A stretch of 64,000 nt of DNA from Branchiostoma floridae (GCF_000003815.2 NC_049991.1:16060971-16124970); one strand, 5' to 3'; positions 22,901 through 33,400 are shown, counted from the stretch's first letter. Translations and numbers: made by a program. Notes: generated by a model not told the origin, from the letters alone.

Positions 22901-23060
22901 TTCTTATCCACAAGTACAGAATATCGAATATATCGCTAACTTCGCTTTATGAGGAAAGATCTATTTGTTCAACGCCAAAACATGTGGAGTATCCTTCCAC
23001 GCCCTCCCCACTTGTATTTTCACCGTTCTAGCAGACACGCCGTTCTTGCAGACTCACCAT
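4920..23060 (-). CDS. XPO6: Exportin-6, complete, 25 coding exons
   Basis: Importin-beta family nuclear export receptor; known exportin-6 carries profilin-actin out of the nucleus. Coding exons 5' to 3': 23060-23058, 22678-22588, 22082-21970, 20190-19993, 19508-19349, 18897-18778, 18439-17989, 17498-17372, 16939-16830, 16306-16198, 15477-15385, 14889-14820, 13935-13776, 13134-13042, 12635-12485, 12020-11874, 11105-10916, 10525-10370, 9822-9708, 9331-9272, 9076-8965, 8483-8328, 6521-6423, 5609-5379, 5021-4920. Total 3417 nt = 1138 codons plus stop; human XPO6 is 1125. Phases agree throughout. Landmarks: MASDEASLRALETL at the start, FYPDFFTNILQ, CPREDLSVARK, HLFSWIPLS, FRYNQAQLEELDDE, YRLCNSSLPEGTIKF at the end. 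The first coding exon supplies only the Met: ATG sits directly on a GTGAGT donor. All introns are GT-AG except the one after 13776, whose donor is GC. The exons are HEAT-repeat sequence, with the Ran-binding N terminus in exons 2-4. Confidence 0.97.
5755..6405. repeat. Minisatellite in the penultimate-region intron of XPO6
   Basis: About eleven degenerate copies of a unit of roughly 55-60 bp, each built around 'GTATTGTATATTCAGTACC' and 'GGGACAGAGAT'. It fills most of the intron between exons 6521-6423 and 5609-5379. The open frames over it (for example 5822-6091) come from the repeat, not from a gene. Confidence 0.85.
6792..6825 (-). pseudogene. Oldest partial copy of XPO6 exon 8483-8328 (exon 3' end plus donor)
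   Basis: On the minus strand this reads NQQQFSSIIL followed by GTCAGT, matching the end of the real exon (QQQFSSIML then GTCAGT) with one replacement. Similarity continues downstream into the intron. It is the most diverged of three copies and has no acceptor. Confidence 0.7.
7055..7934. mobile_element. 880-bp element with ~33-bp terminal inverted repeats
   Basis: The left end AGGCCATACCAATTTAATTT and its extension through TTGGTTCTCGGA are mirrored at the right end (7902-7934). The inside holds poly-A and poly-T tracts, an internal 'CAGGTCC...GACCTGAA' fold and frames with no recognised protein. Internal sequence near 7640-7720 resembles 14480-14560 inside the element at 14231-14664, so the two may be related non-autonomous elements. 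It lies in the same XPO6 intron as the exon copies. Confidence 0.75.
8027..8089 (-). pseudogene. 63-nt copy of the 3' end of XPO6 exon 8483-8328, potentially spliceable
   Basis: The minus strand encodes DSMQSGTETVENQQQFSSIM plus L, the same protein as the 3' end of the real exon, with two differences that are both synonymous. It has the exon's GTCAGT donor and an AG (GTTAG) directly before the first codon. At 63 nt it is phase 0 at both ends, so inclusion would add 21 residues in frame. The pyrimidine tract is poor, so a silent duplicate is more likely than a used cassette. Confidence 0.7.
8176..8237 (-). pseudogene. Second recent copy of the XPO6 exon 3' end
   Basis: Over the exon part this copy matches the true exon (8328-8483) almost base for base and keeps GTCAGT and the downstream intron sequence (the 'ACTATCACAGAGAGGACGG' flank is shared). 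The nearest AG would start the exon out of frame. The repeating block is about 125-170 bp and includes exon end, donor and intron. Confidence 0.75.
10248..10320 (-). pseudogene. Tandem copy of the 3' part of XPO6 exon 10525-10370
   Basis: The minus strand reads CYQSLQESVHTTLTILPFYI then HQPG and a GTAATA donor; the true exon reads CYQSLQESVHTTLAILPVYI then HQPG and GTAACG. Most differences are synonymous, with two replacements (A to T, V to F). The offset between copies is 122 bp and includes downstream intron sequence. No acceptor in the right phase is seen. Confidence 0.8.
11501..11563 (-). pseudogene. Partial copy of the 5' part of XPO6 exon 11105-10916, with acceptor
   Basis: The minus strand repeats the acceptor (CACCCAG) and the first 19 codons, VQLLVCRALSHIFVLPWPV, then diverges and soon stops. 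All seven base differences from the real exon across these codons are synonymous. It lies in the upstream intron, 448 bp from the original. Confidence 0.8.
13220..13394. repeat. Dispersed repeat copy (shared with 63100-63195)
   Basis: Contains 'GACAGACATCGAAACGTCAG' and 'GGTTGTGTAAAAGAAAACTC', ending CTACCAACCTGATG. The same segment occurs in reverse orientation around 63100-63150. It is intronic in XPO6 with no coding capacity. Confidence 0.6.
13774..13775 (-). other. XPO6: Non-canonical GC splice donor in XPO6
   Basis: The exon ending at 13776 (reading ALSLVER) stops at AG|GCAAGG. No GT nearby keeps the frame; the next exon (13134-13042) begins after CCCCAG with A, restoring AG|A = Arg. 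The flanks match the strong consensus seen at GC-AG introns. Confidence 0.8.
14231..14664. mobile_element. 434-bp inverted-repeat element with 10-bp target duplication
   Basis: The ends AGTGGTGCGTACCTAAA and TTTAGGTACGCACCACT are inverted. The 10-bp direct repeat ACATGTAACT flanks the element at 14221-14230 and 14665-14674. The interior is repetitive and foldable (TTCAGGTTCAGGTCC, GTCCGGAC). A 9-11 bp duplication is typical of Mutator-like elements, so a non-autonomous MULE is the best guess. It lies in an XPO6 intron. Confidence 0.85.
16275..16361 (-). repeat. 46-bp tandem duplication across an XPO6 splice acceptor
   Basis: A 41-bp identical block occurs at 16275-16315 and 16321-16361. It carries the acceptor and the first codons (YKDALVTLMC) of exon 16306-16198, so there are two identical acceptors 46 nt apart. 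Use of the distal one at 16352 would shift the frame and soon reach a stop codon; the proximal one gives the conserved protein. Confidence 0.9.
19079..19141. repeat. 63-bp perfect palindrome in an XPO6 intron
   Basis: Arms 19079-19109 and 19111-19141 (31 bp each) are exact inverted complements around a single base at 19110. No loop, no coding capacity and no terminal features of a known family. Confidence 0.9.
20758..21886. mobile_element. 1.13-kb DNA-transposon-like element in XPO6 intron 3
   Basis: The ends CATGCCCATAGCCAGG and CCTGGCTACGGGCATG are inverted with one mismatch, and AACTT flanks both sides (20753-20757 and 21887-21891). The interior is GC-rich near both ends and holds unrecognised frames (20759-21028, 21089-21589). 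At 21380-21575 there is an internal inverted array of the unit 'CCAGCTCCGGCCCGCAC'. No transposase is recognised, so the element is non-autonomous or decayed. Confidence 0.75.
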
Positions 23061-23658
23061 GTTCTCGAGCAAAGCTTCGGCTTGAAAGTGATAAAACCGG
23101 TTGTATCTTCTTCAGATTACAAACACCCCTCCTTACAGACCCCCCAGATATTGAACTTCACGACGAAAACCCGCTTGATTCAACTTTCAATGGTCCTTCT
23201 GTCACTTCCTTGGGCATTTTTGATCCACCTTCATAGCATCAGAACGTAGCTACAGATTTTACTTGGTACATTTGTTGATAGATACTATCAAAATTGCACC
23301 TTTTATGGTACGAATTATTATTAGATATTTATTTGCAGTCCATATTATTACAAAACATGATCAAAATCATTACAGTTAAGCAAGTATGGTAATTTTCATG
23401 CTGTTGCCATCTTCAATTCTGAGCTTTGGGGTCAAAGGTTGATAATATAGGGGACAATACATTATTCTGTGACAACATGTTGTGATACAAGAAAGGTTTG
23501 CAGCTAGCTTCCACAACGAGAAAAGTATCTGTGTTGTTATATTCCCATAAAAAAACTTGCCCTTTGTCAATCTTTAGATATATTTTGAAGAATCCATCTT
23601 TAAGACAGCAGATCTAGAAAATATCATTATATGTATAATGTATCGTCCCTAATCCAAG
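23061..23658. promoter_or_regulatory. Divergent promoter region between XPO6 and NDUFA6
   Basis: About 600 bp separates the two start codons, which point away from each other. It should contain both 5' UTRs and a shared promoter. NDUFA6's start is embedded in CCAAGATGGCTTCC, resembling the YY1-type AAGATGGC element found at starts of nuclear mitochondrial genes. No TATA box is evident near either start. Confidence 0.55.
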
Positions 23659-26600
23659 ATGGCTTCCTCGGCTGGAGGGGCGGTCGTTGGAGTTGCGGCG
23701 AAACAAGTGAAGCCTGTGCTCTCACAGAGCCTACCAGAGGCCAGACGAAGAGTCAGAAACCTGTACAGAGCATGGTACAGAGAAATACCGCATGCGGGTA
23801 AGTGTGCTACTCTAGGAAAGTGGAAAAATACCTCCTTAACTTGTGCCGGTTTTGAGGTCATCTTCCACCCTTTCACCTTGAGTCAAGTATTAAAGGAGGC
23901 TATATCTGTATCTGTATCTGTATCTATATAGCCGGTATAACCGCCATTCGGCGTAACACACCAGCTTCGCAGGCACGCGGCGCGGCAGCAGCTGGTTATA
24001 TTACACTGAACGATCTGTCACACCTAACTTTTGCACATCTGTCTGCATAAACTCCTAGCTCCTTTATACGAGTTGCAACATTTCTGCAAAGACCAACAGC
24101 ACAGCCAGTTAGTCTCTACCAGACTCCGGATCGCTGGAAAAATCGTAGAAATGGAGCAAATCAGAGGAGTAAGCCGGCCAGAGGAATATAACCGGCCAGG
24201 GAACAGCACGCGATCGTCGGAGTCTGTGGAATCCCGGTGTCTTGTTTGATGTCCACTAATCGCTATCCAATAGGTGCGAAGTGGCTAAATAACCCTTTTA
24301 TTGCTTTCCTACTCGCCCGTGACGGTCCAAGCGGGGCGAGCCTGTCACATGTGACCTTCCTCTAAAATTAATACTCGGCAGTTTACAGGCTTAAATTAAA
24401 AAAAAAGACATGAATAGAAATAACAGACACGCCGGAGCGCGGTTCATGTTGTTCTGAATAATTAGTCAAAACTTTATTGACACGACGAGTACCGTACGCT
24501 TGATGGCCGCCGACTCTGGCCGGTCTGCGGCCAGCTAAAGGCCGAGGCTGCCAACACAACAACAACAGCCCACTCGATACTGCTGTCACGAAATGGAGAT
24601 CTAGAAAAACATGCGAGTGGCGAGCGACAAGAGAAAACATAGCGATAACCACCACAGCCTATGGTTCAGAAGTCAGGACCAAACTCGGCATTGAGGTTTA
24701 GCAGCGAAGAACTCTGGAGGACGTCAGCGAATCGGCCACGTGATCGATCAAGAAGGCGTCCCAGAAAGAAGTCACCCGCTTCGAAACGAAAGAGATCGCA
24801 AACTTCCCACACAAAAACATCGGCAGGCCCCAGAAACTTGGTGACCTCGATGCGGTGTTACCGGACTTTGTAAGAACCACACAGCGGCGCCATTTTCTTT
24901 GTTTTGTTTGTGCGCTCGGCTGGCGGGAGAAATCTGGCGGTTTGATTCCGAATTATTAATCATATATTTTTTTTACATAAGTAAAAAGCTCACTTACATA
25001 TTACACTTTGACGCTATGAATTAGAATAATTCTAGCTAGAAATTTGTAGGTTTAAAACGCATTAGTTGCTCTTTTTTTAAACAATTTGTGTGACCAAGGA
25101 GGTTAAAGAAAGCCTTGGTGTGACGCCATTTCTGCTGCTGTTGTCTGCACGCTAAGATGTCGCTGGCATTTTCTGGAGATTTATGTAACCTCTTAGCAAA
25201 ACGTGAATATCGTAAGCATTCTGTAAATTGTATGGAGAAACTTTGAAAGTGTAGTGTGAAATAGTATTGATAAATACAATTGTGTAAATACGCAGCGAAG
25301 TTCAGCTCGTAACGAATTTGTTTGCGTATGATACTAAGTAACACGCCATGCTTTCATACCCATGCTTTGATACCCTTGCGTTTGTAAAAAAATTACGACA
25401 AATTTTCCGTATAAATAAATGTTTATTTCTTGAAGAACGACACACTTTTTATTCCTGTGTGAATTACTAGTGTTATGTTTCGGTTACGAAATGGAGCATG
25501 ATTGTGAACGTACTAGTATAAACATGACTTGACACCAGTAAACAGTGCCGCATCAAGAGGGAGGGGGGTGGATTCGCGTAATCAAAAAGTAGCCACGATG
25601 AAAATTTAGTGGTCGTTAAAACCGCTAAATGTAAGTTATCGTTATAAAATCAAGGATTGGGAACAGTTTGACGTTTGTACCGAAAAAGGCTTATAGAAAT
25701 AGTCCTCGTTTGTCGGACGCTGAGAGACGCGCCCCACGGCGCGTTAATTGATTTATGGCTTAAATAATCTGAACTCCGAAGCTACTGTCTTTGTGCAGAA
25801 AATGAGCGGATTAGTTTTATGGCCTTTCATCAAACCGAAAGTCGACAGACTCCTGGGATCGCGTGCTGTTCCCTGGCCGGTTATATTCCTCTGGCCGGCT
25901 TACTCCTCTGATTTGCTCCATTTCTACGATTTTTCCAGCGATCCGGAGTCTGGTAGAGACTAACAGCCAGTCACCATCGTTCTTTGATTTGCCATGTTAC
26001 TAGTACTAAGGCGTAGGAAACTCATGTTGATATCCTTGCAAAAACATGTATGGTACACACTGGTGTAGCACTGGCAGTCTTACTAATGCTACTTTACTTT
26101 AGCAAGACATTTACATTTTGATGTTGTTTAACAACGTCCTCTACATGTACTGCAGTGACATATCGTATTTTCAATTGACTTCATCATTAGTATGCTTACA
26201 TGGAAACAATAATTGTATCCTGTATTTACACATTATTGGGGAAGTCTATCTTTTTTTTATACGGTTTCCGAGTTAGATATTCTTAAGCTCAAAAGTTAGT
26301 CATGCTGCTGATGAGTCATGCTGAAGATTTGGCCAAAAAGCTCGAGAGTTCTATTAGATACCTCATTCCATAGGACAACAGCCAGACCATATGTTTAATA
26401 ATGTTGGAACTGTTTATATAATTGTAATAATACATTCTGACAAATCTAACTGTTACATGCATTTTTCTTATTCTGCAGTCCATGCCTACCAGTTGGACAT
26501 CTCTGTAAAGGCAGGAAGGGAAAAAGTACGGGAGCTTTTCGTACAGAATGCCAGTGTCAAGGATCCCAGGGTCATTGACCTTCTGGTTGTAAAGGTATGC

Positions 26601-27103
26601 TAAAGACTTTAGTAAAACACAGTATTTCACATGGATTAGGATTTTACCATGGTTAATATTGACGGAAGGAGGCCATATACATATCATGGACCTCAAGTAT
26701 TAATAACTAACTTGGATGCATGAAGGTTTGATGTGAGATGCATAAGAAAAAGAAAAATGGATATGATCATAACAAACATAGTACAGGTATTTGAAAATGA
26801 AACCTTTGCCAGCTTGTTTGCTTTTGAGCTTTTTAATCGGCCTAAGTGGGAATCAAGTGGACTGATAAACCCATGGAAGGAAAAATCTTTACGATTACGA
26901 TTCTCCATGACTGGAGAAGAGCTCTTTAAGTTGTCTTTTCTTTTATTGATTTGTTGTTTTGTTTTTAACTCTAGGGTCGACAGGACCTAGAGGAGACCAT
27001 CCACATCTGGAAGCAGCGAACACACCTCATGCGCTACTTCCACGAGACAGAAAAGAAGCGCCCCTCAGATTTCTTATCACGCTTTTATGAAGGCCAAGAC
27101 TAG
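23659..27103 (+). CDS. NDUFA6: NDUFA6, complex I LYR-motif accessory subunit, complete
   Basis: Three coding exons: 23659-23797, 26479-26594 and 26975-27103; 384 nt = 127 residues plus stop, close to the human 128-residue form. The protein has the LYR-family signature in [17 protein letters not shown], followed by [13 protein letters not shown], then [20 protein letters not shown]. It is a mitochondrial matrix-side subunit of NADH:ubiquinone oxidoreductase; the family binds acyl-carrier protein through the LYR helix bundle. Donors are GTAAGT and GTATGC, acceptors TGCAG and CTCTAG. The ATG follows CCAAG and begins [11 protein letters not shown]. Intron 1 (2.7 kb) carries a Mutator-like element and a simple repeat. 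It is divergent with XPO6 and convergent with CANT1. Confidence 0.97.
23895..23930. repeat. (TATCTG)n simple repeat in NDUFA6 intron 1
   Basis: Four to five TATCTG units, preceded by 'TTAAAGGAGGCTATATC'. It may be the tail of an older dispersed repeat. Confidence 0.7.
24110..25962. mobile_element. 1853-bp Mutator-like element with 106-bp TIRs and 9-bp TSD
   Basis: TIRs 24110-24215 and 25857-25962 appear identical over about 106 bp, starting TAGTCTCTACCAGACTCC. The 9-bp direct repeat ACAGCCAGT lies on both sides (24101-24109 and 25963-25971). Long TIRs plus a 9-bp duplication are the MULE pattern. The interior has a GC-rich segment (24300-24900) with unrecognised minus-strand frames and an AT-rich right half; no MULE transposase is seen. 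It sits inside NDUFA6 intron 1. A 159-bp relative is at 33401-33559. Confidence 0.9.
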
Positions 27104-29214
27104 CTTGTCAACAAAGATTCATGGACATCTCTAACAGTAGAAAATTTAACAACCAAATGTGTAATTTCCTGTGATAACAACCATACATGTTTCTGCTGGA
27201 CTGGATTTTCCTTTAACTTGTGGCTCTTTACAGTATGAGATGATCTTAAAACTGTCTTGCATACCCATATAAAAACATGTTTGTGTGTGCTGGTTGTTCA
27301 TATTCCACATGTATAACGTTGACCCATGATGTTATGTTTGGAGAGAGATAGATCATCAAAGATGAAAGTATTATAAAGTTTGAAACTGTGATCTTGTGAT
27401 GATTTTGCTGTCAGGAATACTTTTATTGGTAAGCAGTGATTTGGGTATTATTAGGCTATAGGCTATACCTGTACCTTTATTCTAGTGAACTGAGCTTTCT
27501 TTGCATTAATCTGACTTATTCAGTCTCCACACACATCATTGAAAGATTTAGTGGTTAACTCAGACATCAGACCAAAATTAACAATCGGCCTGAATCCCAG
27601 GTTTATAATTTTGGTGATATCCTTCATCTCTCCTAAAATATAAATAACATCTGTTTCCTGTTCAATTTTCTACAATGTCAATTTTATTTCACAAATTCTT
27701 TAGTCCTGCACCCTGTAGAAAACACTTTGATCCATTCAAAACACATGATGTCGTCATAAGATTTTTTTGTATCCCTGTTAAACATTACCATTTTTATTCC
27801 TGCACCCACCAAAAAACAACTGTTGAACAAAACAGTACATGTATCTGATGTACACATCCAAATCTGTGTAAAGATACCAAATTCATGGGACTTACCAATA
27901 AAATAATTGAGGAATCCATACATGTTCAACCAATGTTGTAGATCTCTAAATTCTAGATATCAAACCTTTCATCATATTACCTACAAACTTGTCAGCTTTC
28001 ATGCTGAAGTGGTGTACCTTTTGTACTCCCATATACATATACCATGTCAAGTATAGCAAATTCAGTAGCCTTCAATGTGAGGACTAACTGCATCTAACAT
28101 AGCTTTTCATATGATCAATTTTGTCATGTTAAATCCATGGTTTGTTTACATTGTCCACTGCATGAGTCAGCATGACCATAACCTTTATCCTTCAGGGACC
28201 GTGTACCTGCCACTTAAATCTCTGCATGACGTCAAACAATGCAGGAAACAAGTATTTTCCAAACCGAAAGACACGGGCTGTTTATGCTGTCACTAATCAT
28301 CCATGAACTTGTTTGCTACTAACTTGATACTTAAAGTACACTTGTACTTCCTACATTAAAGTTATACAACATGTTAAAAATTCTGTTTAAAAATACTCTG
28401 CCTAGAAACCAAATGTACGTTTGTAGTTCATTTGAAGTGGTACCAAGGTCTTTTATACACTTGATTTTGTTGTTTTCTTCATGTTAAATGGAATTTATGC
28501 AATCTAACATCAAAAGGTTTTTATATTTTTAGAGACACCACTTTATTAGTAATTTCTTATTCATATTGCATAGTATGATGCACTGTACATCTAAGAACAC
28601 TTCTGTCTTACAATATGCACAACCATTATAACAGTTCTACTTCTAGAGAGGTATGTTCCACTTATAACTGAAAGCAGCATAAGACTTCTTAGAAAATAGT
28701 ATTGCCACCAAACTGCACTAAATGTAAAAGCAGCTGCATTACAGCACAGATCAACACATGAAACTGTTGCTTGTACCAAGATAATGATATTCACGCCCAA
28801 CCCCCAATACATGTCAATGAATTTTCCAAAATTGTTTCCTACAAAACCAAAAAATACAGGGTTTTGGGGGGATTACTTTTAAGAACTGCTGTAGTATAAG
28901 ACTAAAGAGGAGCCTTGAAAAAAATAAAACCTCAGTAGTTTTGTAACATGTAACAATTACCATAGCAGGATTGGGAAAGTAGCATCAAAATGCTTCACCA
29001 CAAATCTTAAATGCATTTCCAGCAATTCAATCTCATACCACGTCAATGTGACTTGTTACAAACTGCTCTCTGAGTGGTGTTACGTACAGCAATTTCAGGG
29101 TACTTTTTCACAAATTACTTTCACTTTAATTTCAAATGAAGCATTCTGCCAACATCATTAGACAAAGCAATTTAAAGCCACAGGCTACTCGATCTGAAAT
29201 GGAGACACAAAGTT
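27104..29214. other. Convergent 3' region of NDUFA6 and CANT1, no gene seen
   Basis: This should hold the 3' UTRs of both genes. A plus-strand AATAAA occurs at 27897-27902, too far from the stop to be sure it is the NDUFA6 signal. The frames at 27684-27929 and 28591-28812 look like chance. No repeat family is recognised. Confidence 0.5.
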
Positions 29215-32200
29215 TCAAATAAAGTCAACACCTTCATACTTAAAGTCCCCTTCTATTCTCTGATCTGTGAGGAGAAATTTCCCATCCAGCCTGAACACTG
29301 AGATGAAGGTTGCTATTGCACCCCTGTCCTCCTCTGTCTTCAGGGCAACCACAACTTGGTCCTGTGTTCCTGGAATGAATTTAAAGGAGGAGAATCCCCT
29401 GATGGGGTTCAGCTTCCCTATAGTTTGGACCCTGATGTCCTGAAAGTCTGCGCTACAGGAGATGATGAGGTTAGTGGCCCTGTGCTCGTCGTCAGCCTCG
29501 TTGTAGCTGAGCTGGCTGGCTCGGCGGGGGAGGAAGAACCAGCGCTGGTGGATGTCGCTCCACACTCCTGACTCATGGATCATGTATCCTGAACAGATCA
29601 CGGGAGCAAGAAGATTGGATTGAAGCATTTGTTACAAGAGCAAAAATATTCATTCACATTATTTTCTCAGTCTTATAACCTTGGTAAGGCTGCATATCTG
29701 AAATTACAAGGCTACAGTCTGAGGTCCAGATGTTTGTATCTTGTGTTCATTCCAAAACCCACAGCTTTGCAGACCAAAGTAGACACAACAGAAACAGGTC
29801 TGAATTTCAGGACAATGAAAACATCCTTAGTACTGCTAATTTTAGCATTCTACACAATTTGTTGCAATATATGATTCACATCTTCTCAAAAGTCTGCTAA
29901 GTTCCTTTTCGGACTTTCTCATGGGTAAGTACACAATATAATATTGTTCAGTCACAGAATCAGCAAAGGAAAACACATCATTTTGAAGGTTCACATGGAA
30001 AGGAATACAAACCTGGGTAGCTACACCCTGCAGCTTCTCTCATGGCGTTGTAGTTCTCCACCCAGTCATGGTGGGCAACATCTCCATGGAAACCTATGGT
30101 TTTCACCCACTGAGGATTTGTGTTCTGTACAACACCTGGAAAAAAATCACAATAAATAGGATTGTATTGCATCTACATGTAATAAGTGTCTGGATTTATC
30201 CATCTATCTTTTATGGAAGTTAAAGCTATATCAGTATGTTCAGGTAGCTTGACAGTTTTGTTCCTAGCCAGTCAGGACAGCCTGGCACCTACTAGTAGCC
30301 AGCCTAGTGGCTGGCCCTACAGCTGCCACCCAAGAGGGGGTCATTAACCCCAGCCAGAGATTGTGTAAACACAGGCTACCTGGCACCAGGCCTCGGATGG
30401 ATTTATGGTTTATATAATAGTTAGGGTACCCTTGTGGTTTGTGTTGCGTTTCTGGGCAGCCCTCCTGGAATCGACCTTGTGCCGAATCCTCCTTGTCCAC
30501 CTGTCCAGTTGCAAAATGGAATCTTTTATGGTTCCCACTATTGGAATGACTGAAATAGAGATACACTTACCTGTAGTAGTGGTCCACTCCTTTCCTAGCC
30601 CTCCCACATACATTGTATTATCCTTCACTGCAATCCACTCGCCTTTAAAACCTGAAGGAATACCGTGGTTCAAAAGTTAATGGCTTCGAGATTTGTAAGA
30701 AACTTTCTGTAAAAATCTCAACATGATCATGAGATTTCACACCAAGGGAAAGTGACAATATTATCAAGACCAGTGCAAGAAATGAAAAATTACTTTTGCC
30801 CCCCCAAAATGTTTCCTGTACCATATGTGAGTGTGTCTGTCTGCCTGTGGACAGCGTAACTTGAGAAGTTGAGGATATATCTTTATGATATTGGACATGT
30901 GGGAAGGTCTTGGAATAATGAACGTCAGGTGCAATAATATTACTGAGGAACTTGCTTTTTCAATATCTTGTGTTCAGGAGATGCTGCACATATGGTTGTG
31001 ATGTAAGTATTGTTTGATTCTTGTGGTTTATACATTATGAAATGAGCTACTTTGTGATGACTCACCCTTATTTGTGGACCGCCCATTCCCGTCCCCCAGG
31101 ATGACCCATGGCACAGCCACAGTCTTGTCACCCGTCTGTACTATCTCATAGACAACACCTGTCCTGTCGTCCACGCTGTACAGTCTCCCGTTAAACACAG
31201 TCAGTTCAGACAGCTCCATGGACCTCCCGCCCTGAGCAAGGCTTGAGGTCATCACAGTCGGCTTGGACTCATCCCAGATCACCTCCACGCGGTCTCCTTT
31301 GATGACGAGAACTCCCTTCTTGAAGAAACTCTTCCACGTCTTCTCGTCGTTCTTGGAGGCGTGGTCGAGATCGGTGATGAGAGCGATCCGGTAGTGAGTC
31401 CCCCTGTCGGAAAACCACGGCGCGGTCATGGGGTACGTGCTGTTGTAAGCCGTCTGCTGGCCGAAACGGTCCGCAGGATAGGTGGTAGTCTTGCAGCTGG
31501 GGTAGAACAGCATGATCAGGGCGACGAAGGCGACCACAGCAACGATGACTTTCATGCGGAATCGCAGGCGGATGCCGTTGGCCTCCACCGGCCTTATCGG
31601 AGATGTCACCGTCTTGATACTGATCATTTTGTCCTGTAAAAATAATGGAGGCAACATCTTCTTATACCTTGCAACATTTTCATCCCTGCTCCGTCACTAA
31701 AGTAAGAGTAACTGGGGCAGAATCGTCAGAAAACCACAAATGTCTTCGCGAAAAATTCTCCGCGACTGCTTGACGGCCATCTTTGATTGCGTGTCATGTC
31801 GAGGGGTCGTTGGGTTATACCAATATTTGTAGGGGTGGCACTGAAACAGGTGTGTGTCTGTTTTGAGGACAAAAGGGCACACTTCAAAGTTCAAACCCTG
31901 CCAAGTTCGTCAAAACAAGATGGTTAATGATTTTGATTCGACCAAAATTTTGCCTATTTGCCTTATAACGTTATATGTATTTACGCCTACAGAGTTGGTG
32001 ATAAATGCCAACCAATATGTTACTAGTATTATCAATGAACCATTCATTCCAAGAAAGACAAATAACGTTACACTATAAAATGCCTCGTCACCTTCCTTCA
32101 GTAACTCACTAGAACACACTGGCTGATTAAAACATATGCTAGGCCATACAATAGATTCAAACGAGAGGAAACATGTCCATTGTGTTTGGTAGTTGTCCCT

Positions 32201-32507
32201 CAAGCAGAAGCTTGCTGGGGTGCCACCTGGCAGCACTAACGTTACATAATAGTGATTACTAGTAGTACCTAGGAATATGAAAGCTACGCACCGGTATTGC
32301 ACGTGGTGGTTATGAAACGAAAGGTAAATATATAATAATAATATTCAGCCCTGTAGTCTTACATACCTCTTCCATTGTGGCGTTAGATGTCTGGAAACTA
32401 CCACTGGCTCGCTGGGTCGGCTTCTTCTCGGAGATTTCGCCATTAACTAGACTTTCGCCATTGGCTGTGGTGTCTTCTCTGGTGGAGTCGTCGGCCTGGT
32501 CCTTGCC
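29215..32507 (-). CDS. CANT1: Calcium-activated nucleotidase 1 (apyrase family), coding exons 2-6
   Basis: Exons: 32507-32367, 31633-31066, 30651-30571, 30135-30013 and 29588-29215 (stop at 29217-29215). The family hydrolyses UDP, GDP and other nucleoside di/triphosphates with calcium in the ER/Golgi lumen. A short cytosolic tail is followed by one membrane segment ([16 protein letters not shown]) and the five-bladed propeller. Diagnostic stretches: [69 protein letters not shown] and the C-terminal KYEGVDFI. Phases are consistent. Exon 32507-32367 is open from its acceptor (GTAG) in phase 0, so it either takes a start from an upstream exon (see 34253, 34730, 35778) or starts at its own ATG 32375-32373. 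The latter gives 384 residues; the upstream exons give about 436-438; human CANT1 is 401. Confidence 0.95.
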
Positions 32508-33400
32508 CTACAAAATCGTTACAGCTGTCACCCGGATGTGCGGTGCACAACATAAATAATATAGAATATTTCTATAACAAACCAAGTTAAGTGTTACATA
32601 CAGAAAGGGTGCACACAAGCTTGCATCCACTGGCTCGCGATGCGCAAAATAAGTTCTTATCTCTTTTAATTGTCTAATGAAAAGTGGAAAGGTTGGTTCT
32701 GGAAGATCCCATCACGAAACAGAAGGGGTGGCGGAGCAGGACGAAGGTCTATTTCTAACCTACTTGATTGTACTTAAATGATTTATCAGGTTGACATTGC
32801 CCTCTTCACGTTATAGGCACTGTGCTCCACGCTGTTACGAAAACAAATCTGCAAGTTTGTTATTGCTGACCTATTATTTCTAGCAACCGAAGCAAACCCA
32901 CATCAAATTTACTTTCTAATTGTGTTCAGTAAACATTTTTCAGTAAATAAGTGTTTTCTAGCCCCCTGCTGTAGTGCCTGTATAACTCTGTGGCAAAAAG
33001 GGCCATAGAACTAGAAACATAGGTAGACTATTGTATTATCCAAATGATTTTAGCTAACTTTTAACTTTTAAAAACGCCGTTTTTAACGGTTGTCTCGTTT
33101 CGCTCTAAATATGCCGTTGCAAATTACTAGCACGAAAGGTGAACGTTACACCATCCATACCTCCCGTACATAACGACGGTGTGCAGGGATCGTTGCTGGC
33201 CTGGCACGCTGAGGTACCGAGTTGGGCAGGTAAAAAAAAAATCAATTGACAGGTCACGGAGAAAAACGGATAAGGAAGCAATATGAAAATCTCAGCAGGG
33301 AAGTTGTCAATGGGACAACACGGCGAATAAAAAAATGTTTGATCATTCATTCTCTTTCCAACGGGAAGCCACTATTGTATGCGACGCTACCAGTTTTAGC

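Noticed and set aside
30264-30566. Minus-strand 100-residue open frame in the CANT1 region
   Set aside because: It overlaps the intron between CANT1 exons 30651-30571 and 30135-30013 and matches nothing.
31361-31700. Plus-strand frames opposite CANT1 exon 31633-31066
   Set aside because: Antisense shadows of a GC-rich coding exon.
33105-33350. 81-residue minus-strand frame upstream of CANT1 as an extra exon
   Set aside because: No splice sites in the correct phase and no similarity; hydrophobic runs come from T-rich sequence.
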